A stretch of 64,000 nt of DNA from Microbacterium timonense. Lineage in GTDB: Bacteria > Actinomycetota > Actinomycetes > Actinomycetales > Microbacteriaceae. Both the position numbers and the translations under genes were made by a program. The notes under the pieces were generated by a model. The model had not been told where the DNA came from and ran no database searches. It saw only the letters and a list, made by a program, of their open reading frames with translations. Below, piece after piece: positions 42,321 through 51,081 of the stretch (positions are counted from its first letter, which is position 1; each line of letters begins with the position of its first letter). The DNA is taken from contig NZ_OLMV01000003.1 in assembly GCF_900292075.1 (NCBI RefSeq), positions 186,001 to 250,000 on the forward strand. The letters are read 5' to 3'.

Positions 42321-43142
42321 TCATCCCCTGATGAAGTCGAGGATGTCCGCATCCAGCGCTTCCTGGTACGCGCCGTGGATGCCGTGAGGTGCACCCGGGT
42401 ACGTCTTGAGCGTGCCGCTCTGGACGAGCTCGATGGACTTGTACGCGGCATCCTGGATGGGCACGATCTGGTCGTCCTCGCCATGAGCGATGAGGATCGG
42501 CACGTCGATGGCCTTGAGGTCGTCGACCTGGTCCGTCTCGGAGAACGCTTTGACGCAGTCGTAGGCTGCAGCGAGATTGACAAGCATGCCCTGGCGCCAG
42601 AAGTCATCCTTGAGACCCTGCGAGACCTCAGCCCCTTCGCGGTTGGCGCCGAAGAACGTCTCAGCCAGGTCCTTGTAGAACTGCGAGGCGTCTTTCATGA
42701 GGCCGGCGCGGATGCCGTCGAAGACTTCGATGGGAGTGCCTTCGGGGTTGGTCTCGGACTTCACCATGATCGGGGGGACGGCCCCGACGGTGATCACCTT
42801 CACGACGCGGCCCTTGCCATGCTGCGCGGCGTAGCGGACGACCTCCCCGCCTCCCGTGGAATGCCCGACGACGATGACGTCGCGCACGTCCAGTGCCTCG
42901 ATGAGCTCGGCGAGGTCACGAGCGTACGTGTCCATGTCGTTGCCCGTATAGGTCTTCGACGAGCGACCGTGTCCGCGGCGGTCGTGCGCGATGACGCGGT
43001 AGCCGGCGTCCGCGAACTTCTTGATCTCGACCTGCCATGCATCCGAGCTGAGCGGCCACCCATGGCTCAGGACGATGGGCTGACCGGAGCCCTGGTCGGT
43101 GTAGTAGATCTCGGTTCCGTCGGTGGTGGTGATGTACGGCAT
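42321..43142 (-). CDS. Alpha/beta hydrolase, non-heme chloroperoxidase-like
   Basis: A 273-residue soluble hydrolase. The nucleophile Ser is in VVGHSTGGGEVVRYAAQHG, the acid Asp in IAHGEDDQIVPI and the base His near the end in APHGIHGAY. The oxyanion loop SHGWPLSSDAW and the AHDRRGHGRS stretch are typical of cofactor-free haloperoxidase/esterase (BpoC-like) proteins. The natural substrate is not known. AGAGGAAG precedes the ATG. It is the minus-strand neighbour of the aldo-keto reductase, about 270 bp downstream of it. Confidence 0.9.
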   Translation of the reverse strand: MPYITTTDGTEIYYTDQGSGQPIVLSHGWPLSSDAWQVEIKKFADAGYRVIAHDRRGHGRSSKTYTGNDMDTYARDLAELIEALDVRDVIVVGHSTGGGEVVRYAAQHGKGRVVKVITVGAVPPIMVKSETNPEGTPIEVFDGIRAGLMKDASQFYKDLAETFFGANREGAEVSQGLKDDFWRQGMLVNLAAAYDCVKAFSETDQVDDLKAIDVPILIAHGEDDQIVPIQDAAYKSIELVQSGTLKTYPGAPHGIHGAYQEALDADILDFIRG

Positions 43143-43414
43143 CGGCGTGTCTTCCTCTGAGATGGTTTGTCAAGGACGGCGTTTCACCCGCGAGCGGGAA
43201 CGCCTGACAGCACCCTCGTCCGGGGTGCTCGAGGCCCGCTTGAGTCAATCGACTCGTCCGGATCACGCCTGGCAAGGCGCCGACAGCGTGAGCCGCTGCT
43301 CGAGCTGTGGAACGCGGCCTGTGCACCACGCCTGGCTCGGCGGGTCGGGCTCGGTCCCGCTGCCGGGCCCGGGTGGACGCAGGAGGGCCGCTGCTGGGCC
43401 CGATGGTGTGGGGC
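43143..43414. other. 272-bp spacer between hydrolase and aldo-keto reductase genes
   Basis: No frame here carries a recognisable family on either strand. A plus-strand frame reads FTRERERLTAP and only superficially resembles a LuxR helix-turn-helix start. I see no strong terminator or promoter. Confidence 0.5.
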
Positions 43415-44422
43415 TCAGCGCTCGCTGTCGAGCGTGGCCATGATCGGGGCAGCGTAGCGGTCTCCGGCTGCGGCGCCGGCGGGGATGGCCTGCTCGATGG
43501 CATCGATCGCGTCCCGGCTGAGCTGCAGACGCGCCGCCCCGATCGACTCCTCGAGCCGGTCCCGGCGGCGCGCCCCGACAAGAGGGACGATGTCATCGCC
43601 GCGAGAGGCGACCCATGCGATGGCTACCTGCGCCGTCGTGGCGCCGAGGTTCTCGGCGACCCGCCCTAGCGCATCGACGAGGCGGAGGTTGTCGTGGAGG
43701 TTCTCTCCTTGAAAGCGAGGGCTGGTTGCGCGGAAATCGCCGTTGGTGAGGTTGCGCGCCGCACTCCAGTGTCCACTGAGCAGGCCTCGCGAAAGCACGC
43801 CGTACGCTGTGAGCCCGATCCCGAGCTCCCGCAGAGTCGGGATGATCTGGTTCTCGGGGCCGCGGGAAAGCAGTGAGTATTCGATCTGGAGGTCGCAGAT
43901 GGAGGTCACAGAGGCAGCGCGGCGAATGGCCTCGGGCCCGACCTCCGAAAGGCCGATGTAGCGGATGTGGCCGGCCTGTTGCATCTCGGCGAGGGCGCCG
44001 ATGGTGTCTTCCACCGGGATGCTGGGGTTGAGCCGTGACGGACGGTAGATGTCGATGTGGTCCGTGTTCAGACGGCGAAGACTGTATGCGAGTCGGTCCT
44101 TCACAGCTTCAGGCGTCACGTCGTACGGCACCGGCAGGAAGGCACCACTCGGGTCACGTCGCGCACCGAACTTGACGCTCAGTATGACGTCGTCGCGGTT
44201 GCGTTCGCGAAGCGCACGCGCGATGAGCATCTCGTTGTGGCCCGAACCGTAGAAGTCTCCGGTGTCAAGCAGTGTGATGCCCGAGTCGATGGCCTCATGG
44301 ATGGTAGCGATCGACTCGGCTTCGTCGGTCGGTCCGTAGAGATCCGACATGCCGAGGGTACCGAGTCCGATGGCAGACACTGTGGGGCCGTACGCACCGA
44401 GAGCGCGGGTGGGGATGGTCAT
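43415..44422 (-). CDS. Aldo-keto reductase with a replaced catalytic histidine
   Basis: A 335-residue TIM-barrel oxidoreductase. The catalytic Asp and Tyr are in LLDTGDFYGSGHNEML and the Lys in ILSVKFGARRD. Where most family members have a catalytic His (YQHR or LVHW), this one reads IDIYRPSRLNP, as in the subgroup with YQPARLDP. NADPH should bind near LVGARRRDRLEESI. Substrates are typically aldehydes or ketones, but none is indicated. The ATG at 44422 follows AAGAAAGGGAAC and was chosen over an ATG 48 nt upstream. Confidence 0.9.
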   Translation of the reverse strand: MTIPTRALGAYGPTVSAIGLGTLGMSDLYGPTDEAESIATIHEAIDSGITLLDTGDFYGSGHNEMLIARALRERNRDDVILSVKFGARRDPSGAFLPVPYDVTPEAVKDRLAYSLRRLNTDHIDIYRPSRLNPSIPVEDTIGALAEMQQAGHIRYIGLSEVGPEAIRRAASVTSICDLQIEYSLLSRGPENQIIPTLRELGIGLTAYGVLSRGLLSGHWSAARNLTNGDFRATSPRFQGENLHDNLRLVDALGRVAENLGATTAQVAIAWVASRGDDIVPLVGARRRDRLEESIGAARLQLSRDAIDAIEQAIPAGAAAGDRYAAPIMATLDSER

Positions 44423-44770
44423 GATGTTCCCTTTCTTGGTGTGGAAGGCGAGTAGACCCGTCTCCTGCATGGCTTCGAGATCGACGAGCAGCCCGAACGA
44501 TGTCGCTGCGGGAGCGTTTCCCCGCTGCGATCTGTCGTCGCGACACTGGTACGCGACCGCACGGCACCCGCCCCTCCGCGAGCGGTCCTCTCATCTGAGT
44601 GTCAGCTTGTGCGACCCTCCTCGGCCGGCGCTTGCGTCGAATGACTCGGGTTCGGCGCGATCACCACTTCGACCGGGAATCATCGTCTGCATCCGTGCGG
44701 GCACGGATGCGCTCTGGAATGAGTCCACCCGCGGAAGGCGCCGCCGTGAAGGCCCGACATACTGGTAGTC
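44423..44770. other. 348-bp divergent intergenic region
   Basis: The space separates the aldo-keto reductase (minus) from the acyltransferase fusion (plus). No frame has a family-like product or ribosome site, and I see no RNA gene. Promoters for both flanking genes must lie here, but no hexamer pair stands out. Confidence 0.5.
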
Positions 44771-46825
44771 ATGCCAGCGATCGCAGCCCACGAGTACTCA
44801 CCTTGGGACTTCTGGAGCGAGGCATCCGCCGATGATCGCGACGCGCAACTCGCACTTCAGCACCGTTTGGTCGACGGCCGTCCGGGATACGAGCTGGGCG
44901 AGCAGTGCTTCATCTCCGGCCTCGCGTCGATCGACAACGACACGCTGCGACTCGGCGACCGGACCTACGTGGCCGCCGGCGCTTACCTCACCGGCGAACT
45001 CGTCGCGGGCGCCGACTGCAGCATCAACCCCTACACCGTGATCCGCGGTCGGGTGACGATGGGCGACGGGGTTCGCATCGGCGCGCACACCTCGATCCTC
45101 GGGTTCAACCACTCCATGGAGCCCGGTCAACCCGTGTTCCGCCAGCCGCTGACCTCGAAGGGAATCGAGATCGGCGATGACGTGTGGATCGGCTCGCACG
45201 TGGTGATCCTCGACGGCGTGCGCGTGGGATCGCACTCGGTGCTCGCGGCGAGCGCTGTCGTCACCAAGGACGTTCCCGAAGGCGCAGTCGTCGGCGGCAA
45301 CCCCGCCCGCTTCATGCGTTGGCGCGTTGAACCGGACGACACCGGGATCGCGCCCGACGCAGCGGCCGACGCTGCGGCGCGCGGCACCGCCGGCGCCGAC
45401 ACGAGAGTCTCTCCTGCAGCACCTCTGACGCGTACGTCGGATGCGTTCGGCGCGAACGAACGTCGTACCGTCGAGCACGACGACCCGACCCGGGCGCTCG
45501 GGGGCACGGCCGGCCGCACTTCTCACGAAGGCGAACGCGGGAGGGACGGAAACCGCCGTTCGGATGTCGGCACGTCGATTGACGGCACGGACGAGAACGG
45601 TCCCGCGACGCACGTCGCCACGACACAAGTCCCCTCGACGCACGTCGCCACAACGCACATGCCTGCGACTCACGTCGCCACGACGCGGGGCATCGCCGAC
45701 GGCCTTGCGGAGCGCCTCGCTGAGCTGGCGGCACGCGCGCGGTCCGATGCATCCACCGTTCTCCAGCGCGCATGGCGCGAAGACCTCGGCCTGTTCGCGG
45801 ATCGACCCGGCATCGCGCCGACGATTCGCGCGCAGGGGGATGCGATCGAGATCGCCGATCTGCTCCTGGGCAGCGCGCCACCGCAGGCCGGCGCGGATGA
45901 GCAGGTCCGCCACCTTCGTGCCTGGCAGGATGCCTCGACCGGCGCCGTCGCACCGCTTGATGCCGAGGGACGCCAATCGCCACTGCCCGCCCCCGAGCGA
46001 GGGCGGGACAATTCGGCCGTGGGCGCAACGGCGGCGCTCGACTTCTCCCACGACGACGTCGCGTACCACGTGCTGAGCGTCGGGTACGCGCTGGATCTGC
46101 TGGGTTCGGCGTTTCCGGCTCCTCTCGCCTGGGCGACGGCGGCGACTCCCGAGGGGGTCGTCGAGTTCTGCGAGAGTCTGCCGTGGGCCACCGACGCATG
46201 GGGCGCCGGACACCACATCGACGGCTTCGGGACGGCACTTCTGTGGACGAAGCGCTCGGGCCACCCGATTCCAACCGGTGTGGAGGAGGCGCTGTTCGGG
46301 TGGCTCATTCTGAACGCCGACCCGCAGACCGGCATGTGGGGCCGCGCTACTCCCGACCGAGGCCTGCTGCCGGTCGTCAACGGCTTTTACCGCGCCTCAC
46401 GCGGTACCTTCGCGCAGTTCGGGGTGCCGCTCCCCTACCCCGAGCGTGTCGTGGACACCGTGCTGCAGCACGCGCGCGACCCCAGGTGGTTCGCGCCCGG
46501 TGCGCGCAATGCGTGCAACGTGCTGGACGTGGCGCACCCACTGTGGCTCACCCGCAGCACCGGCTATCGCGGGGAAGAGGTCCGGGACCTGGCCGCGCGT
46601 CTGCTGACGGACGCCGTCTCCATGTGGGTGCCGGATGCCGGCTTCGCGTTCCGGGAGCCGAGCCCTGCCACAGCGGGGCTGGGCGAGACTGAGCCAGGAC
46701 TTCAGGGCACTGAGATGTGGCTCGCCATCCTCTGGTATCTCGCCGACCTCGCGGGCATCTCGGACGCACTCGGGTACCGCCCGCGGGGCGTGCACCGTCC
46801 AGAGCCTGCAGGAGCAGTGCACTAG
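44771..46825 (+). CDS. Hexapeptide acyltransferase fused to a putative alpha/alpha-barrel domain
   Basis: 684 residues. Residues ~30-190 form a left-handed beta-helix acyltransferase of the maltose/galactoside acetyltransferase type (ADCSINPYTVIRGRVTMGDGVRIGAHTSILGFNHSM, then IGDDVWIGSHVVILDGVRVGSHSVLAASAVVTKDVPEGAVVGGNPA). A disordered linker (~195-310) contains a 10-residue tandem repeat (THVATT core, three copies, DNA period exactly 30 bp from 45606). Residues ~315-680 resemble an alpha/alpha toroid (DFSHDDVAYHVLSVGYALDLLG, GAGHHIDGFGTALLW, HPLWLTRSTGYRGEEVRDLAARLL), as in glycosidases or terpenoid-cyclase folds. Modification of a carbohydrate or lipid is inferred. The start ATG has a plain context. 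Confidence 0.75.
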   Translation: MPAIAAHEYSPWDFWSEASADDRDAQLALQHRLVDGRPGYELGEQCFISGLASIDNDTLRLGDRTYVAAGAYLTGELVAGADCSINPYTVIRGRVTMGDGVRIGAHTSILGFNHSMEPGQPVFRQPLTSKGIEIGDDVWIGSHVVILDGVRVGSHSVLAASAVVTKDVPEGAVVGGNPARFMRWRVEPDDTGIAPDAAADAAARGTAGADTRVSPAAPLTRTSDAFGANERRTVEHDDPTRALGGTAGRTSHEGERGRDGNRRSDVGTSIDGTDENGPATHVATTQVPSTHVATTHMPATHVATTRGIADGLAERLAELAARARSDASTVLQRAWREDLGLFADRPGIAPTIRAQGDAIEIADLLLGSAPPQAGADEQVRHLRAWQDASTGAVAPLDAEGRQSPLPAPERGRDNSAVGATAALDFSHDDVAYHVLSVGYALDLLGSAFPAPLAWATAATPEGVVEFCESLPWATDAWGAGHHIDGFGTALLWTKRSGHPIPTGVEEALFGWLILNADPQTGMWGRATPDRGLLPVVNGFYRASRGTFAQFGVPLPYPERVVDTVLQHARDPRWFAPGARNACNVLDVAHPLWLTRSTGYRGEEVRDLAARLLTDAVSMWVPDAGFAFREPSPATAGLGETEPGLQGTEMWLAILWYLADLAGISDALGYRPRGVHRPEPAGAVH
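45606..45691 (+). repeat. 30-bp tandem repeat in the acyltransferase linker
   Basis: Units start at 45606, 45636 and 45666 (CGACGCACGTCGCCACGAC and close variants), encoding ATHVATTQVP, STHVATTHMP and ATHVATTRGI. The period is exactly 30 bp, so copy-number change keeps the frame. Confidence 0.9.
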
Positions 46826-46876
46826 TCGCCCGTCAGGCGATGGGCAGCGCCGAGAATCGCGTCGCGGTCGAACTCA

Positions 46877-47221
46877 TCAGATCACGAGCGCGAATCCAGC
46901 GCTGAACAGCGCCGCCGCGCCGAAGGCGACGCCGACCAGCAAGATGGCGGTGATCCCGCCGGCGACCACGCCTTCGCTCCGGCGCACGCCGTCGCGCACC
47001 CGTCCCGCGCTGCGGTGAGCGACCACGCTCGCCGCGACAGCCACGGCGACGACCAACAGAGAGCCCAGCGCGGCAGGCAGTACGCGCGCGCCCTGCGAAC
47101 ACGGTCCGGAGATCGCGCAGACCGCCGGCAGCGAAGCAACCGCCAGCAACCCCAGCAGGACCATGCCGGCCACCGTCCACAGCGTCACCCACTCACCGGG
47201 CTTCACCGCGGACTTGGTCAT
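46877..47221 (-). CDS. Small integral membrane protein, unknown
   Basis: A 114-residue protein with about three transmembrane segments (VTLWTVAGMVLLGLLAVASL, VLPAALGSLLVVAVAVAASVVA and ITAILLVGVAFGAAALFSAGFALVI). Two cysteines lie in a short outer loop (AVCAISGPCSQG). The hydrophobic design with a plausible start MTKSAVKPGEWV supports a real gene. I do not recognise the family. It diverges from the DUF222-HNH gene. Confidence 0.7.
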   Translation of the reverse strand: MTKSAVKPGEWVTLWTVAGMVLLGLLAVASLPAVCAISGPCSQGARVLPAALGSLLVVAVAVAASVVAHRSAGRVRDGVRRSEGVVAGGITAILLVGVAFGAAALFSAGFALVI

Positions 47222-47400
47222 GGTGCGAGCGTAACGGCCGATGTGGCCGAGTCTGGCCTGGTACCCACGTACGATCCGCCGTCGCGGTGCACCCGGCGTC
47301 CGGATCGCGCTCGGACCGGGTGCCTCGGGGCCTGAGGAGCGTGAGCCTCAGAACGCCCGCCGGATCAGCGGATGTCGGAGGCCCCTCGTATCTTTGTTCT

Positions 47401-48882
47401 ATGAACTTCCCGGCTCCCTCGTCGCCCGCGGTGCGGCTGATGGATGCCGCGGCGCGCGTCGCCGAACGTGTCGGCGACGATGGCGACAGGGTGGTGCGGT
47501 TGGATGATGAGGGGCTGCTGGGGCTGCTGAGTGAGACGGCTGAAGCTCGCAAGGCGCTGGAGCTCATCGTGGCGGCGGCATCGGCCGAAGTGGCGAAGCG
47601 CTCCGCGCGAGACCTCGGCTACGGCGGCCTGGCCCAGCGGAAGGGGCTTCGCACCGGGACCGCTCTCGTGCAGCAGATCACCGGCCTCGGCCGTGCCGAC
47701 GTCATCCGCGCCGTTGAGACCGGCGCCGAACTGGCGCCGACGGCACCCACATCAGGCGGCGGGGGATCAGACGACACGACCTCCGCACAGCCACCCGAAT
47801 GGCTCCGGTTGTTGCGCGCCGCGCTGACGTCAGGACGGGTCTCGCAGGCACAGTTCACCGCCATACGGATCGGGCTCGGTGAACCACCGGTCGAGCGCTA
47901 CCCGGAGGTCGATGCCGATTTCCTGCCTCACGCCTGGGCTCGCGCGGTCGACATGCTTCTTGACGAAGCCGGAGACCTTCCCGTCGAAGAACTGCGCAAT
48001 CAGGCTCGCGTCGCGCGGGATCGACTGGATCCGGTGGGCGTCAGTCTCCGGTTCGAGGAGCGATTCGCCGCGCGGTCGTTCCGCACCTGGACCGACGAAT
48101 CGGGACAACGGCACGGCCGGATCGTCTTCGACGATGAGGCAGCGGCATTCGTCGATGCGCTGCTGCAGGCGGCCCTGCGTCCCCGCCGTGGGCCGAGGTT
48201 CGTCGACGCCGACGCCGGCACGAAGACCGATGCCGAAGCCGACGACGAACGCAGCAACGAGCAACTGCAATACGACACGCTCGTTGCCGTACTGCGGACC
48301 GGAGCGCACGCCGACCCGCAGCAGGCATTCGGTGATCGTCAGCCCGGGGTGCGCATCCTCCTCGAGGCCGCAGCGATCAGCAGCGCGGAAGAGCCGGGTG
48401 AGATGGTGGTCAGGGGCGTGGGTCACCTCGAGGATGGTGGCGCCGCGCTTCCCGGCGGCGTGATCGAGGCTCGACTCTGCGACGCCGGTGCCGTCCCGGT
48501 CGTCTGGGGCGCCGACGGACGGCCACTCGACGTGGGCCGCGAACTGCGACTGTTCAATCGCAAGCAACGCATCGCGATCGCCGCTCGAGACGGCGGTTGC
48601 ATGTGGCCCTCATGCAGCGCCCCGATCTCGCAGTGCGAATACCACCACGTCGAACACTGGTGGAGCGACCAGGGCCGCACCGATGTCGACGACGGCATCG
48701 CGCTGTGCCGGAACTGCCACCTCCGCCTTCACAATCAACGTTGGCGCATCTCACGACATCGGGATGCCGGCACGGATGCCGATACCTACTGGCTGCATTC
48801 GCCACCCGATGCCGCGACCGGAGAAGTCCAGGAGCCGGTCCGCCTGCGAACCAAGTCACCCACGCGCTTCCAGGCCGCGTGA
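47401..48882 (+). CDS. DUF222/HNH endonuclease-signature protein
   Basis: 493 residues. The N-terminal DUF222 domain (LLGLLSETAEARKALELIVAAASAEVAKRSARD) is followed by a C-terminal HNH nuclease motif with zinc-type cysteines (DGGCMWPSCSAPISQCEYHHVEHWWSDQGRTDVDDGIALCRNCHLRLHN). Such proteins are multi-copy in actinobacteria and associated with mobile DNA or homing, but their function is unproven. The ATG lies in the dyad GTTCTATGAAC. A longer frame from 47287 lacks a ribosome site, so the ATG at 47401 was chosen. The last 97 bp overlap the antisense methyltransferase gene. Confidence 0.88.
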   Translation: MNFPAPSSPAVRLMDAAARVAERVGDDGDRVVRLDDEGLLGLLSETAEARKALELIVAAASAEVAKRSARDLGYGGLAQRKGLRTGTALVQQITGLGRADVIRAVETGAELAPTAPTSGGGGSDDTTSAQPPEWLRLLRAALTSGRVSQAQFTAIRIGLGEPPVERYPEVDADFLPHAWARAVDMLLDEAGDLPVEELRNQARVARDRLDPVGVSLRFEERFAARSFRTWTDESGQRHGRIVFDDEAAAFVDALLQAALRPRRGPRFVDADAGTKTDAEADDERSNEQLQYDTLVAVLRTGAHADPQQAFGDRQPGVRILLEAAAISSAEEPGEMVVRGVGHLEDGGAALPGGVIEARLCDAGAVPVVWGADGRPLDVGRELRLFNRKQRIAIAARDGGCMWPSCSAPISQCEYHHVEHWWSDQGRTDVDDGIALCRNCHLRLHNQRWRISRHRDAGTDADTYWLHSPPDAATGEVQEPVRLRTKSPTRFQAA

Positions 48883-49682
48883 GCCCGCCGCGAAACTGTG
48901 GTCACCGGCCGGTTCGCAGGCTGCCCCAGGCTAGTGGGCAGGCAGGGTCCGCGTCGGAGCGGCGCCAGCACCACCATCCATGAGGAGTAGTGCTCCGTCA
49001 CGCTCCCGCCCAACTCGGCGACGGCATCCACGGCCTGTTGCACCTCGGAATCCGACCAGTCGCTGAACGTGCGGAAGAGAAGCCCGATGCCTGGACCGTC
49101 CAGCTCGAGGCTCCAACGGAACGTCGACACATCCTCCACCGCGAAAAGCCCGGACGCGGTCAGCATGCGGATCGTCGCATCCCGGTCCTCAGCCCACGCG
49201 TCGGGACGCGGAGCCGTCTCACGCGCCCGGACGATCTGGGCCACGCGGGAACGAAAGGGCGTCTCGGCCGCCTCCGGGTCGCCGAACACATGGCGCCACA
49301 CGACGAACCGCCCACCGGGAGCCAGTGCGTCGTGAACCTTCGGGAGGACCACCTCGAGATCCATCCAATGGATCGACGTCGCCGCCACCACGAGGTCGAA
49401 GGCGGCGGACGCGAGCGCCATGTCCTCAGCGCGAGTGACACGCACGTCGGCTTGCGGGTAGGCATGCTGCAAGAGGCGTGCAAGCGTCGGTCCAGGTTCG
49501 ACAGCGGTGACGTGAAGCCCCGCATCCAGCAGCGGACCCGTCGCCTGCCCGCTCCCTGCTCCCAGATCGAGGGCCGCACCACCCGGCCGCAGACGACCCA
49601 GCGTCCGCAGCCGCGCCCACAGCTCCGGCGGATAAGGCGGACGCGCCGCCCCATAGTCCGCAGCCCGCTCCTCGAAATACAT
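48786..49682 (-). CDS. SAM-dependent methyltransferase, class I
   Basis: 298 residues. Motif I is ALDLGAGSGQATGPLLDAG, with the acidic strand VTAVEPGPTLARLL and a conserved post-motif region (FDLVVAATSIHWMDLEVVLPKVHDALAPGGRFVVW). This matches the Methyltransf_11/25 group acting on small molecules; the acceptor is unknown. The family-like part ends at about residue 245 (SSWMVVLAPL). The last ~50 residues (LRRGPCLPTSLGQP onward) have no family character and run 97 bp antisense into the HNH gene, as if an original stop had been lost. The ATG at 49682 is favoured over a GTG at 49700. Confidence 0.85.
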   Translation of the reverse strand: MYFEERAADYGAARPPYPPELWARLRTLGRLRPGGAALDLGAGSGQATGPLLDAGLHVTAVEPGPTLARLLQHAYPQADVRVTRAEDMALASAAFDLVVAATSIHWMDLEVVLPKVHDALAPGGRFVVWRHVFGDPEAAETPFRSRVAQIVRARETAPRPDAWAEDRDATIRMLTASGLFAVEDVSTFRWSLELDGPGIGLLFRTFSDWSDSEVQQAVDAVAELGGSVTEHYSSWMVVLAPLRRGPCLPTSLGQPANRPVTTVSRRAHAAWKRVGDLVRRRTGSWTSPVAASGGECSQ

Positions 49683-49768
49683 GGGACCGCCCACGTCCAC
49701 GAGCGTACGACCCGTGGCGGCCGCCGAACCCGTGGGACCGACCGACTGCGGACTGGAAGAGTAGGGGG

Positions 49769-50311
49769 GTGGCCATCACCGTCGTTCCGTACTCGCCCGA
49801 TTGGCCGGCAAAGTTCGCGATCGTCTCCACGGACCTGCGGCGAGCCCTCGCCGACGTGCCGGTCGTCGCCATCGAGCACGTCGGCTCGACATCCGTTCCG
49901 GGGCTGGCCGCGAAGCCGATCCTCGACATCGATGTCGTCGTCGCCCGCCGCGATGTGCCCGCCGCGATCGAAGCGCTCGGGCACGCGGGCTACAGGCACC
50001 GCGGCGACCTGGGCATCACCGACCGCGAGTCACTCGCCGCGCCGGACGACGATCCGCCAAGGAACGTGTACGTCTGCGTCGACGGCACACTCCACCTGCG
50101 CAACCACCTCGCCGTCCGCTCGATCCTTCGCACACGACCCGACCTGCGGGACCGCTACGGCGCCGTGAAGAGCGAGCTCGCGGAGGACCCCGCCATGGAC
50201 ATCGACACGTACCTTGCACGCAAGTCGCCCATCCTGCAGGAGGTCCTCGCCCTCTCCGACCTCACCGACGACGAGAAGCGCGCCATCCTCGCCCTCAACA
50301 AGGGCGGCTGA
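49769..50311 (+). CDS. GrpB family protein (UPF0157 nucleotidyltransferase fold)
   Basis: A 180-residue cytoplasmic protein. VVPYSPDWPAKFAIVSTDLRRAL begins the family, and IEHVGSTSVPGLAAKPILDIDVVV is its GrpB signature, with the nucleotidyltransferase-like GST...DID acidic pair. The family has a CoaE-type association and lacks a proven substrate. The GTG start follows GGAAGAGTAGGGGGG. It diverges from the methyltransferase gene. Confidence 0.9.
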   Translation: MAITVVPYSPDWPAKFAIVSTDLRRALADVPVVAIEHVGSTSVPGLAAKPILDIDVVVARRDVPAAIEALGHAGYRHRGDLGITDRESLAAPDDDPPRNVYVCVDGTLHLRNHLAVRSILRTRPDLRDRYGAVKSELAEDPAMDIDTYLARKSPILQEVLALSDLTDDEKRAILALNKGG

Positions 50312-50378
50312 GGCTTCCCACCAGGCGCGACATCCTTCGCATGCCCGAGCCGGCATACTCGTCGGTTACAGTCAACGA

Positions 50379-51035
50379 ATGCACCGTCGTGTCCTCGCGC
50401 TCGTCGCTGCCGCGCTCCTGTTGTCCGGCTGTGCGGCGACCGATCCGACCCCCGCGCACACGAGCGCACCGCCGAGCCGCACAGCCGAGACGCCGACGGC
50501 CGCTCCCACGCCGACCACCGCGAGCGCGATCGTGCTCGGCTTGGACAGCCTCGAGATCACACAGGCCGGAGCGACCCGGGTGGTCCGCTTCGACACCCCG
50601 GACCCGCTGCTCGTGCTCGTCGAAGAGCTGACCGGCGTTCCTCGTAACGGCGAAGTCGTCGAAGACCCGTGGGGCAACGGCGACATGTGGGGCACCACCT
50701 ACCGATGGGACGAGATAACCATCACCGTCCCGATCGACGGCCCCGCGAACGTCGCGATCCTGGCGGCGACTCTCGGCGGGATTCCGGTCCGCACGACCGA
50801 GGGAATCGGCGTCGGCGACAGTCGCGATGAGGTGCTCGCGGCCGGCGGGTGGGAGCACTGGGACGCCGACGGCGACGGCGTCTCCGACTACCTCGGGATC
50901 GACTCGCGGGACGCGCCCGACACGCAGTCCCTCACGCGCCCGGGTGAGGTCGGCCGGATGTTCATCCTCGCGGGGCTTGACGGCGACATCGTCTCGGAGC
51001 TGCAGAGCCCGTCCAACGACTTCTCCGACATCTGA
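50379..51035 (+). CDS. Secreted lipoprotein, unknown
   Basis: 218 residues. The signal peptide MHRRVLALVAAALLLSGC ends in a clean lipobox (LLSGC, Cys18). A Thr/Pro/Ala spacer (~20-50) follows, then a soluble domain with ITQAGATRVVRFD, DPWGNGDMWGTTYRWDEITITV and a Ca-like DADGDGVSD segment. Anchoring to the outer face of the membrane is inferred. I do not recognise the domain. It is convergent with the GH35 gene (46 bp between stops). Confidence 0.75.
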   Translation: MHRRVLALVAAALLLSGCAATDPTPAHTSAPPSRTAETPTAAPTPTTASAIVLGLDSLEITQAGATRVVRFDTPDPLLVLVEELTGVPRNGEVVEDPWGNGDMWGTTYRWDEITITVPIDGPANVAILAATLGGIPVRTTEGIGVGDSRDEVLAAGGWEHWDADGDGVSDYLGIDSRDAPDTQSLTRPGEVGRMFILAGLDGDIVSELQSPSNDFSDI

Positions 51036-51081
51036 CCGGCCGCGAGGATCACGGCGCCGCCGCGGCATCCGAAACCCGCGC

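Noticed and set aside
43143..43414. LuxR-type helix-turn-helix remnant (FTRERERLTAP)
   Set aside because: Only a few residues resemble the start of the motif and nothing continues it.
47393..47405. LexA box upstream of the HNH gene
   Set aside because: The dyad is GTTC-N3-GAAC, the half-sites being opposite to the GAAC...GTTC order of actinobacterial SOS boxes.
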